Shown piece by piece: positions 1 through 10,926 of a stretch of 64,000 nucleotides of DNA. The stretch comes from Ligustrum vulgare (taxonomy: Eukaryota; Streptophyta; Magnoliopsida; Lamiales; Oleaceae). The position numbers and the translations under genes are program-made. Within the stretch, counting starts at the first letter, position 1, and each line of letters opens with the position of its first letter. The notes beneath the pieces were generated by a model. That model worked only from the letters and a program-made list of their open reading frames with translations. It searched no databases and had not been told where the DNA came from. The stretch lies in NCBI GenBank assembly GCA_963555705.1, contig OY743170.1, positions 11,137,096 to 11,201,095 of the forward strand. Reading direction: 5' to 3'.

Positions 1-1381
1 GTCAAGGACTTGTAATCCCACATCGTGGCCGAGGCCTTGCCTTGCATTTGGAGGTGTCATGCAGTTTCTTTTCTGAATTTTATCTTTACTTGATATATGT
101 TTTTTTGAATGAAAAGTCAGGTATCAGTTCACACCATCTGGATTAACGTGGTTCACAGCCTAAATGATAGTTGAACTGTGGTAATAGATTGGGAAATTGG
201 GCTATTTTGTGTACACAATAAGATCTACATTGAAAAATTAAATGGAGGATCTATTATCCCCATATTTAGAAAGCTAATTTAGATCTTGTTGTGTGAAGAG
301 AATACCCACATTTTCTGTGTCACTTATTTACTGACATTGATTCTAGTTGCTAGTATTTAATTATCATAACCTTGTACCTTCTTGTTGCATTTATTAATTT
401 TTTTAAACATTTCAATTGTAGCAAGCACAATCAATATGAGTATCTGTTGGTAATCGATGCATATATCCTAACTAAAACTGATACATTAGGTTATGTGAAT
501 TCCACATCACATTTAAAGTTTGAAACCCTGAGGTTCGACAAGAATATAAGTACATGTAATATAAAATAAAACTGGGTATCTAAAAAAGGATCAGACCTTG
601 TTACATGAATATGAGTTATCCCTTATCGGAGTGTGTACATCTGCGTTTCTTGATGAATCGTTAGATTCCCCTTTGCCTTTTGGTAAAGTTGCAAGTGTTT
701 GACTATACACCACATTCAGATATGATTTTATTAATGTTGGAAAATTACTATATCAAATATTCAATAGCATCGCCCATAATGTATTAATATTTCATCAATT
801 CATTTAAATCGAAATAGTTAAAAGTAGATAATTGCAATCCCGGTACTTCAGTGTGTTTTCTATAGTACACAGTGACAAATACCTTTGGCTCGGAGATGAT
901 GTGAGAGGAATTGTTTCCATGATACTTTTGATGAATCTGCGAGACAACTTTTTGGGACTAGATCGATCATGGATGACCGTTCATCAACTATGTGACCTGC
1001 ATAATAGGTTTAGCTGATGCTATAGAGGAATGTTCCTGTTGGCAATAGTAAGAAGATTCATAGTTAGACTTCCCTAAGAAAAATAATGCCTGGTCAGATG
1101 CAATTGATTGATTTTAACCAATACCAGAAAGGTTACTAGAAACAATACGTGGCTACTATAATCAGGAAAATGATATCAAATTTGCTTAATATACTACCAT
1201 GATGATATTTTAGGTAAGCGTTCAATAGATAAATCCATATTGATTTTGTCGGATGCAAATGTGATATTTAAATCTTGTAGGATGTTGAAACTAGTGATTA
1301 CCTGTTTGTTTGTTTCTATCCATGCTGTATGAAAGATGTTTGCTATGGCTACCATACTTAATTGAATCACTTGAACCACAC
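1..1381. other. Flank without a recognised gene
   Basis: AT-rich sequence with scattered short open frames (such as 832-1017 on the plus strand) that match no family I know. A few runs look like decayed exons, but no set of splice sites joins them convincingly. Probably intron or intergenic DNA of an unidentified locus. Confidence 0.4.
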
Positions 1382-1724
1382 CTGAAACGTATTCGTGACC
1401 TACACTCTAAGATCTGTGTGATGAAGAATTTGACCAGTTCTCCAACTTTCATCCACAAGATGAAATTCTCCTCGACAAACTTGGGGTGTTCATGACCAAT
1501 CAACTCAAGGCAATCCATATATTTCTTGGTCATAACAGATCTAGACTGTAAAGGATTAATTGATGACTTAATAACTGAATTATCAATTGACATTTATAAA
1601 CACAACTGGGTAAAAATGTACTCACATAAATATGATCTGTAATCACTGGTACCTTTTGCACACCTGCCCTGTTTTGTGTAGGGTCGATTTTCTTTGAGCC
1701 ATTATTGTTGCCTTCCATCCTCAT
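1382..1724 (-). pseudogene. Unrecognised two-exon gene piece
   Basis: Two minus-strand blocks look like neighbouring exons. Exon 1 (1724 down to 1626) starts with ATG, encodes 33 residues and ends at a GTGAGT donor. Exon 2 starts at 1545 after a TTTACAG acceptor, runs open to 1382 and ends at a CAG/GTGTGG donor. Its peptide includes RSVMTKKYMDCLELIG and WMKVGELVKFFITQIL, which read like real protein rather than random translation. The 80-bp intron is short for a plant. I do not recognise the family. No third exon was found below 1381, so the gene is partial or its next exon is not visible. Confidence is limited to the existence of two coding-like blocks. Confidence 0.35.
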
Positions 1725-1798
1725 GGGGTTTGTTGGTCCAATTTCAGTCCCAATTGAGTAGCAACACTCTCCTGATGAGACAAAAATTGGATTATGTT

Positions 1799-2170
1799 TG
1801 TTGAGCTCCCAAGCTCCTTTTCACAGATTGAAGAAGAAGACCCAGCACAAGAAGAATGTCCAGCAAGAACGATCCCAGCAGCCTTTTTATTGTTCCTTGT
1901 TTGAGCTCAGTTTATGACCACTTAAACACACCGGAACATGGCACCGTCGTCCTCGAGAAATGGCAACCGGATCTAGGCTCGCCGGAGGTAGCAAGATTTC
2001 GCTGGAGATATTGGACCTCTCCCACTTCTACCTCTCCACCCAAGAATGTGCCAAGTCTCTTGAAACAAGAAAGGTTTCCCCCTCTTATTCAAAATTCAAA
2101 TCCCATGGGTAAGTGAAGTCCCAATCATAGGGTGCCATGTGGATTAAGTGGACCACCACTATATTCCACA
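1799..2170 (-). repeat. 3' LTR of the copia element
   Basis: 372 bp with TG/CA ends, the left copy on the plus map and the 3' LTR in the element's own sense. It differs from the partner LTR at five positions. The outer TSD ATGTT abuts at 1794-1798. Confidence 0.96.
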
Positions 2171-2184
2171 AATCTTCACCTTGG
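2171..2184 (-). promoter_or_regulatory. Polypurine tract (plus-strand primer)
   Basis: Directly inside the 3' LTR the coding strand reads AAGGTGAAGATT, a purine-rich run in the position where plus-strand DNA synthesis is primed in LTR retrotransposons. It resembles the AAGGTGGAGATT tract of TNT1-type elements. Confidence 0.8.
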
Positions 2185-2288
2185 GCCACCTTAATCCATT
2201 ACCAATTTCTCCGGTTACAAGTACTATCCATGTGTGTGTGGTCTAATAAATCATCATCGCTCACTCCAGCCAAGTACCTGCAAAACAA

Positions 2289-5200
2289 CTAACCATTATC
2301 AATAGCAAGAATTGATAAACACTTGTTGAATTTACCTGCCGCAAGTACCTTTGTCCCGACATCTGCAGGATTATCATCAGTTGCAATTTTAAGCAATATA
2401 AACTCACCTGAAGCTAACTTCTCCCTAATGAAATGATACTTTACCTCAATGTGCTTAGACCTTTCATGATAAACAGGGTTTTTACATAACATTAAAGCAC
2501 TTTGACTATCAGTAAATATCATAGCAGTTTCATTTAAGAAGATCAATTCACACAATAGTCCTTTTAACCACATGCATTCTTTTACCACTTCAGTGAGTGC
2601 AACATATTCAGCTTCAGTGCTGGAGAGTGTAACAATAGATTGCAACTATGATTTCCATGTGATACAATTATCACCCAAACAGAAAAAATAAGAAGTGGTA
2701 GATTTCCTCTGATCTTTATCACCTGCAAAGTCAGAATCTACATATCCCTTAAGCTCAAGCTTATCACTTCTCCTTTCAAACACTAACCCCCCTTTAAGAG
2801 TTCCCGCTAGATATCTTAATAACCATTTTAATGCAGCCCAATGAGGTTTACCTGGGTTAGACATAAACCTACTCAATAAACTAACTGCATATGCAAGGTC
2901 TGATCTGGTGGTAATCATAGAATACATCACAGAACCAATGGCATTAGCATAGGGAACATTACTCATTTCTTGCTTTTCATCTTCATTTTTAGGACATTGT
3001 GCAGATGATAAATTTATGTGTGCAGCTAATGGTATATTGACAGACTTAGCAAGTTTCATGCCAAATTTGGTTATCACCTTGTCTAAATAAGACTCTTGAT
3101 TAATAGTCAGTCTATTATCAGCCCTATTCCTTTTAATAACCATGCCAAGAATCTTTCTTGCCTCTCCCAAGTCTTTCATGTCAAATTCCGATTTTAAAAG
3201 GTTTTTCATTTTAACAATTTCAGCTTTACTAGAACTAGCAAGCAACATGTCATCCACATATAACAACAAATAAACTTCACAGCCTATCTTACAGTTATTA
3301 TAATACAAACATGCATCATATTCACTCCTTTTAAAACCAATTTTAAACATATAAGCATCAAATTTCTTATACCATTGCCTAGGACTCTGCTTAAGGCCAT
3401 ACAAGGACTTTCTAAGCAAGCACACAAGTTCCGACTTACCCTTCACCTCAAACCCTTGAGGTTGAGCCATGTAAATCACCTCATCCAATTCCCCATGAAG
3501 AAAAGCGGTCTTAACATCTAGTTGCTCTAATTCCCAATCATATTGGACAACTAAGGCTAAGACTAACCTGATAGTTTTATACTTAATAACAGGTGAAAAC
3601 ACCTCATTATAGTCTATCCCTTCTCTTTGAGTAAATCCTTTAGCTACCAATCTAGCTTTATATCTTAAAGGGTCATTAGCTTCTACTCCTTCTTTCAACT
3701 TGTAGATCCATTTACAATGGACTACCTTCTGATTCCTTGGTTTTTCAACCAACTTCCAAGTCTCATTTTGTTTCAGAGACTGGATTTCCTCCTTCATAGC
3801 CTTTTTCCAATTTTCAGACTTTTCACAATTGATCGCTTCCTCAAATGAAGCAGGTTCAACTGAATCTAAGGCTTCACCTGAAACTAAGACATAGTCAATC
3901 AAATTAGAAGAGACGTACTTCATATTTGGTCTAACTTGTCTCCTCTCCCTATCTCTCACTAATTGGTAGTTTTCCAAATTAGTACCTGCAGATGTTTCTT
4001 GATCAGGGACTTCCGTTTCAGGAATTTCAGGAATTTCAAGTTCAGGTTGCTCTACCATAACTTCTTGTTCCGCTTCTACTTGAGGTTGAGTTTCACTACC
4101 CTCTGGATTATCTTCACCTAATCTCTTCACCTCAAAGTCAATCTTCTTCTCAGTACAAGATTCCCCCTTCTCAGTTTGTCTATTTATGGTCTTAAGACAA
4201 GGCATATCGAGTTCATTGAACTTCACATCTCGACTGTTGATAACTTTCATGCCCTTACCATCTAAAACCCATAACCTGTAACCTTTCACTCCCTCAGGAT
4301 AACCTAACATGACACACTTAGTAGCCCTAGGGTCTAACTTACCCTCAACCTGATGTGCATAGGCCGCACAACCAAATACTCTAAGGTGTGACAAATCTGG
4401 AGGTTTCCCAGTCCACAATTCTTGGGGAGTCTTAAAGTCAACAGTACTAGAAGGTGACCTATTTATCAAATAGGCAGCGGTACAAACAGCTTCACCCCAA
4501 AAGCCTTTAGCTAACCCCGAACTAATCAGCATGCATCTAACTTTATTCATTAAAGTCCGATTCATCCTCTCAGCTACCCCATTCTGCTGGGGGGTAGATC
4601 TTACAGTCCTATGCCTTCTGATACCTCTATCCTTGCAAAAGGTATCGAACTCAAAGTTGCAAAACTCTAGACCATTGTCCGTCCTAAGAGTTCTTACACT
4701 TTTCCCCATTTGTTTCTCAACCAAGGCAATCCAGGACTTGAACTTACCAAAAGTGTCAGATTTGGATTTAAGGGGATACACCCAAACTTTCCTCGAGTAG
4801 TCATCAACAATAGATAGGAAAAATCTACTACCTCCATTTGTAGGATGTTTTTCTGGTCCCCACAAATCAGCATGAATGTAGTCTAAGGGTCTGTTAGTGT
4901 TGTGTTCACCTATCCCAAAGCTAACCCTGTGTGACTTTCCTAGAACACACGTCTCACAAAAGCTTAAAGGTGTAACACTATCCTTTCCTAGTAAACTCTG
5001 ATCACTAAGACACTTCAACCCCTTGTTCCCTATGTGTCCCATCCTTTTATGCCAAAGATCTGATCTATCTTCATAAATTGTAGATAATGCTGACTCGTAG
5101 GCCTTTAAGGCTTTACCTTTAAGGATATACAATTCATTCCTCTTGGGACCTTTCATAACAACTAGAGAGCCTTTACTCACTTTCATAGTACCGAAATGAG

Positions 5201-6395
5201 ATCTGTACTCATAACCCTCATCTTCCAAAATGCCCAAGGAAATGAGGTTCCTCGCAAGGCCCGGGACATAACTGACATTCAGAAGAGATCTGATCATGCC
5301 ATCATGCATCCTAATAGCAATATCACCAACTCCTTCCACAGTCTGTGTATAGTTGTCCCCCAAGTACACTTTCCTAGGCTTAACTTCTCTATAGTTATAA
5401 AACCAAGATTTAACAGGACTCATATGGACAGTGGCACCCGAGTCTAAAACCCACTCACTGTCAAAATCAATTTCAGACACATTCATCGCTTGTGGTCTAT
5501 CAAGGGTATTGTCGACATTATCATCATCAAATGTCACAGTCATCATATGAAGACTATCAAAAGCATCACCTACAGCAACTAGGTTCTGATCATCACTCTG
5601 CTGAGGTCTATGTTTTTTCTTAAAGTCATCACAGTCTCTTTTGAAATGTCCAATTTTACCACAATAGTAGCATTTCTTAACACTCTTATCCCGAGACTTG
5701 GACCTACCCTTCGATTTTCCTCTACCCTTCTTCGTTTGGAAGTGGTTTTCTCTCGACTCTCTCGACTCATTTCTCCCTCTAAAACCACTAAACAAACTCT
5801 CTTCCCTCGAGCTGCTACCCCTTGACTCCCTCTTCATCTCGAGCTCCCTAGCCCTTAAAGCCTCAACTACAATATCTAAGGTCACAGTGTCCCTAGCATA
5901 TGTAATAGCATTCCTCACATCTCTATAAGATTCAGGCATGGCATTTAGCATAATAGCAGCGAGATATTCATCATCAAATTTCTTTCCATTGTGGGTCAAA
6001 CACTTGACAAGACTGTTAAACTCACTCAAATTAGATTCAAGATCCTTTCCTTGATCCAATTTATAGTTGAAAAGTTTTTGAATTAAGTGAATCTTCTTCG
6101 TTAAAGATTTTGTCAAAAAAAGTTTGTCAAGTGCTTCCCACAAATCTTTAGCAGTCGTATGCTTTTCAACTTGTCCCACTATATCATCAGATAAATGCAA
6201 TATTATACAACTATGTGCAATTTCATTCATCTCAGCAATTTCATCAGGTTTATCTAACAATGCTTTTGAATAAGTACTAGGGTCCTCGAGTGCTTTAGAA
6301 ACTCTTTGTTGAATTAAAATAGCCTTCATTTTTTGCTTCCAAATGGAATAATCTCCCTTACCGTTAAATTGTGACAATTCAACACGAGAACCCAT
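2289..6395 (-). pseudogene. copia gag-pol polyprotein with one amber codon
   Basis: One frame runs from ATG at 6395 to a TAG at 2646-2648 (1249 residues), then continues 118 codons in the same frame to 2289. Visible domains: copia gag (about 1-230); zinc knuckle CX2CX4HX4C at 242-255; protease DSGA at 318-321; integrase H449-H454-C480-C483 and D510, D573, E609; reverse transcriptase with YVDD at 1046-1049; RNase H with YVDSDFAG near 1220. The TAG sits between WKS and LQS in the last part of RNase H, a position where copia proteins have a sense codon. It is most simply a C-to-T change of CAG. The first product would lack the conserved TEAEYVAL block. No frameshift or other stop is present. Readthrough is not excluded, but the context is not the classic TMV type. 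Confidence 0.95.
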
Positions 6396-7352
6396 AATGC
6401 AAATAATGAAAATTCAAACAAGTTAACACAAAGCAATTACCCTCACTCAAATGCAAGATCAAACCAATTTCACCAAAATTACTCTTCAAGATGATCACAC
6501 AAATAATATAATAACAAGTAATACACGACAATTTCAAGAAATTAAGCACGTAGTCAAATTCCAATCCTATGTGAGTTCTACCAACAAGCAATGGTTACCG
6601 GCAAGGTAACCCCCAACACTATGTAGCCACCTCACAATAGCCTCTAGAATATAAAATACGTAATGAAAATAAGGGATAGCCAATGCAAACCGAGCGGACT
6701 TTTCAATGTCCGTATAATCGAGAGTTGATTTTGCAAAATGGACTTCGGAAATGGAACGAGCAGGTCGAGCTGAAGATTCTGTCTGGAAACGTCTCGCCGG
6801 ACCGCTGCGCCGGAGTTCTACCGACGCTGCCGAAAAATTCCAAAAAATCACAGGAAGATGCTCCTCGTCGTCACGAACCCAAAGGTGGTGACCGTTTCGC
6901 GATTGGAGCTCCCTACTGGCCGGAATCGCTGTTTTTCAGTTTACCAACATCTTCTTCTCTGGCGAATAACTTCTGTTTCAACCGTTGGATCGGAGCCAAA
7001 TTTCAGACGAGTCTTCTCCTCAACAAGCCCGTTCTGATGGCGGTGGCCGATCGTCGATCAGAGTTCTGGATCGGTCGAAATCCCACTTTTTCAGTCCGTT
7101 TTTCACAGCTTTCTTTCGCCGTTTGCCGCCGTCTCAGCCACCGGAATTGCTCCGCCTTCTGGTCGAGTGTTCTCCACGATGAGGTGGTTCTTTTGGTGTT
7201 GGTCTTGCTCCGGTTGGTTGGCCGGAGGTCCGGTTTTGGAAAAATGGACAGTGATTTTTTTCTTTCCCCTTTCCTCCTTGCTTCCGACGGTCTCTACCTC
7301 ACGGTTTTTGGAACTTCTTCAACTGCTTCCTTCGCCCAGCTACTTAACCATA
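6396..7352 (-). other. 5' leader of the copia element
   Basis: About 0.96 kb between the primer-binding site and the gag ATG, long for this group. The half next to the primer site is clearly richer in G+C than the coding part. A 229-codon frame on the opposite strand (6683-7372) matches nothing I know and overlaps the primer site and LTR edge, so I treat it as chance. Confidence 0.75.
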
Positions 7353-7364
7353 GCTCTGATACCA
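7353..7364 (-). promoter_or_regulatory. Primer-binding site, initiator tRNA-Met
   Basis: On the coding strand TGGTATCAGAGC lies two bases inside the 5' LTR. This is the standard complement to the 3' end of plant initiator tRNA-Met used to prime minus-strand synthesis, and it fixes the element's direction. Confidence 0.95.
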
Positions 7365-7366
7365 TT

Positions 7367-7738
7367 TGTTGAGCTCCCAAGCTCCTTTTCACAGATTGAA
7401 GAAGAAGACCCAGCACAAGAAGAATGTCCAGCAAGAACGATCCCAGCAGCCTTTTTATTGTTCCTTATTTGAGCTCAGTTTATGACCACTTAAACACACC
7501 GGAACATGGCACCGTCGTCCTCGAGAAATGGCAACCGGATCTAGGCTCGTCGGAGGTAGCAAGATTTCGCCGGAGATATTAGACCTCTCCCACTTCTACC
7601 TCTCCACCCAAGAATGTGCCAAGTCTCTTGAAACAAGAAAGGTTTCCCCCTCTTATTCAAAATTCAAATCCCACGGGTAAGTGAAGTCCCAATCATAGGG
7701 TGCCATGTGGATTAAGTGGACCACCACTATATTCCACA
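7367..7738 (-). repeat. 5' LTR of the copia element
   Basis: 372 bp, TG/CA ends, carrying the promoter copy for minus-strand transcription. All five differences from the other LTR are transitions, as expected from decay of methylated cytosines. The TSD ATGTT follows at 7739-7743. Confidence 0.96.
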
Positions 7739-8329
7739 ATGTTCTGTTCCCTTGCGTCTTGATCTTGAATATGGTGATGTGGCATTCGATTGGCGCAAGG
7801 TTAAATCTGAATAGCTTAGTTGATAGAACGCATAATTATTGTTTAATATGTTATATTTTATCTTGATCAAATGATTTTAAATGCTTTAATTGTGTATATT
7901 GATTATATTACATGTTTTGTGGTTTATGTGGAGAATTTGGATCAAATTAAACTCAATATCACAAATTGAGAAAGAAAATAATTTTGGAACTAAAGTAAAG
8001 TGGACCTTTGTTTTTGGAATAAAAGAAGCCACTTTGGACTTGACATTTTAAAAAAAGACCCAACTATTGGACCTAAATCGGCAGCAACAGAATTGGATTG
8101 GAAGGCACAACGCGTCATTTTTATTGGGAAAAATACACAAATAAGGTAATTATAAATGCAAATTTCAAATCTAAGACGAAACTTGTTTAATTTCAAAAAT
8201 CAGATTATAATTAAAATTAATTAATTAAATTAATTATTTATAGTAAGATCACAATATTATAAAATTTGAGGTCACAAAATATAAATCTTTGAAGTTACAA
8301 ATCTCAGATCAAGTCACGATTAAATGGGA

Positions 8330-8475
8330 GAGTGCAATCACCATTTTTCTGGTCACAAACACCAATTTTCCGGTCAAGCCACCATTTTAAGGTCACAACC
8401 ACCGTTGTTTAAGGTCACAAGTAAGATTGTAGGTCAATTTTTTTTAATTCAAGGTCACAACCACCATCTCTTCCA
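8330..8475 (+). repeat. GGTCACAA short repeats
   Basis: The word GGTCACAA or close variants recurs at irregular 20-50 bp spacing through this part of the Mutator-like element. It could be a subterminal transposase-binding array or low-complexity sequence. Confidence 0.4.
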
Positions 8476-9895
8476 CCTCGTCCGACCACCAAGACCACAA
8501 CAACCACCGCCACAACGACACCCACAATATCTATTGACCAGATCAACCACCACAACCTATCCTATTGAGCTTTTGACATGATCGAGAGGAGGATCGACCG
8601 CGGATGGAAATCATCACGGTGGCGCAAATGATGTGACGACGAGCGAATCAAGGCTGCGAGAGCTCTCTTCACTGAATATCCTGTTCCGATTCTCACCAAT
8701 GAATTCGTCATTGTCGATCTCCGCGTATTCAAGTGGTGACTCGACCAAAACTGTGTCTGACTATTACTATTGTACCCATTGCTCTGATTGTTCTTGTGTA
8801 AACTGCACAGGAAGGACTACCACACCATCATCATCATTGCTGCTTGAACCCCACCCACACCGCCGCAGTAGCACCCCCCCCCCCACCTGAGGAAGCTAGT
8901 ACATCAATATCAGATCTGAAATCTGAAAATGTATGCCCTGGCATAGCCCAAAACCTCCTCTGCACCACCACCGTCGTCTCCTCCTCTGCACCACAACCAT
9001 CACCGCCTCAGATTCACCACCACCACCATCTGCCCTAGCACTGTGACGTGAGGAATTGAAATGTGACTTAAGAAAAAAGGTGTGACTTGAGAAGCAAGGG
9101 TAGTTCATCCATCATCTGGAAAAGTTCAAAATTTACACCAACACTGCCACACCAATTGTAATACCGCTTTTTCGTTTTACGGGCTTTCATGGATTTCGCG
9201 TAATTTTTCTATTAATGTCTCTATTAATCATTATTGACCTTATTATTGTTGATAATTATTTGAATTATTTTGCAGTGGGAGGAATGGGACGCCGTCTCGT
9301 TCAATGTGCCAAATATGTCAATTAAAAGTTTATAAATTATCTACATGCAATTTTATGCCTAATAATTTATTTTATTTGTTACTTGCCAAATTCTACTTTT
9401 ATTGAGTAATAATTTGCCTAAATTGCATAAATTGAAATTGTCGAGTTAGGGGCACTTTGAATTTAATTGAGGGTTGGGGACTTAAATTGCCAAATTAAGA
9501 GAGTTTGGGGTTTGATTTGTAAATTATCCAAAATTTATACTAAACCTAACGTAATAACCCTCAAAACCGTCCCTAACCCACGCTCCCTCTCACTCTCACG
9601 CCACTCTCTGTCTCGGTATATCTCTCTCTCACCGACACTCTCTCTGTTTCGCTCTCTCTCACGCTTAACTCTCTCCTCGGCACTCTCTCGACTTCGCCCT
9701 CTCCCTCGGTTCCTCGTCGGCACACCACCCGGCCAGATAGCAGGCGCACCACCGGCCGCCACCGTCACCCACGGTAGTACCCCCGACCCAACACACGCAC
9801 ACTGGACCGAACACACCACCTACACTCGCTCGGTCACTCACGATTTTACACACACAACACACTTTTTACACACACAAACGGGTTTATGTGTATTG

Positions 9896-9896
<1 letters not shown>

Positions 9897-9939
<43 letters not shown>
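9897..9939 (+). repeat. (GT)n microsatellite
   Basis: About 20 GT units inside the solo LTR. The longest plus-strand open frame here exists only because of this and the adjoining CT-rich tract. Confidence 0.95.
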
Positions 9940-9944
<5 letters not shown>

Positions 9945-10014
9945 ATACAATGGATTTTAAGATTCTTGATTTCAATTAGTGAATAATGTATAAATATGTG
10001 TGTATATTTAGAGT

Positions 10015-10017
<3 letters not shown>

Positions 10018-10050
<33 letters not shown>
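10018..10050 (+). repeat. (TA)n microsatellite
   Basis: About 16 TA units inside the solo LTR. Confidence 0.95.
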
Positions 10051-10055
<5 letters not shown>

Positions 10056-10154
10056 TCAGATTTTATTAATTAATATGGGTTAATTTCACATTTTTCCAAA
10101 ATTTATGAATTTGTTAATTCAATTGAAATGTTTACTGCCATTTTTGAGAATTTA

Positions 10155-10926
10155 CATATTTCGAATAGTTAGCATGTTAATTGGAATTGCCTTTGTGAAA
10201 TTCAAGTTGTGATGAAGATTCCATAGCTTTAATTAACTTTTGTGCAATGTGATTAGTTAGATTTCAAACAATGGTTTAATCTCTTATTCCGAAGGAAGTA
10301 GGATTTGTGTTTGACGTAGTTTAAGATTCCTATTGATTTGAATTGTAAGTCACATGAAAGTATCAACCTCAGTTACAAGTGTTAAATATGATTTTTGAAC
10401 TAAATGCAATTTTTATGTATTAATTTCAAATCTGGGAATTTTATGATGATACTAATATCTATAAATATAGATATCGAATGTATGTAAATTTCAGACTTTA
10501 AATGATAATATTATTTAATTGACTTTCTATTGGTTCAATGTTGATTTTTAAATGGAAATTTTCAAATTTAGGGATTTCAAATAATCAGGTTGTTTGAACT
10601 GAATTTCAATGTACATATTTATTATAATTGTTTTTTTCAGATTTCTGAGTAATTAGGACGCTAATTGAAATTGTCCATGTGACAATTAAGTTGTGATAAT
10701 ATTGAGTAGTTTTGACTTTCGAATAATTTGATAAGTAAGAGTTCGATGTTTCTTACCCTTGAATTTAAACACTTTTTCGAATGTGATAGTATGTGTGTTT
10801 GACATGATTTAAGGACACGTTTGAGTTAAATTGCGAGTCTAATAGAAATGTTAACCTCAAGTTATAAGTTTTGTTTATAATACTGAATAGAATGATGAAC
10901 GTGTTTGTTTCAAATCTAAAGTTATA
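10155..10926 (+). repeat. Diverged tandem duplication in the solo LTR
   Basis: Segments near 10155-10443 and 10639-10926 share order and wording (TTAATTGGAATTG / CTAATTGAAATTG; TTTCAAATCT in both) with a period near 483 bp. This helps explain the unusual LTR length. Confidence 0.6.

Larger units (their letters stand above)
1799..7738 (-). mobile_element. Ty1/copia LTR retrotransposon, TNT1/Tork-like
   Basis: A complete 5.94-kb element on the minus strand. It is bounded by TG...CA LTRs of 372 bp and by an exact 5-bp TSD, ATGTT, at 1794-1798 and 7739-7743. The order on the coding strand is 5' LTR, tRNA-iMet primer site, long leader, one gag-pol frame (gag, protease, integrase, reverse transcriptase, RNase H), polypurine tract and 3' LTR. 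Integrase before RT is the copia order. The LTRs differ at 5 of 372 positions (about 1.3%), so insertion is recent; at a commonly used plant rate of 1.3e-8 per site per year this is near 0.5 million years. A TAG inside the frame probably leaves this copy non-autonomous. It could still be mobilised by relatives because its terminal signals are intact. Confidence 0.97.

Noticed and set aside
6683..7372. 229-codon plus-strand open frame
   Set aside because: It runs antisense to the copia leader, crosses the primer-binding site into the LTR and shows no family motif.
9467..9979. 170-codon plus-strand frame
   Set aside because: Built on CT-rich and (GT)n low-complexity sequence inside a solo LTR.
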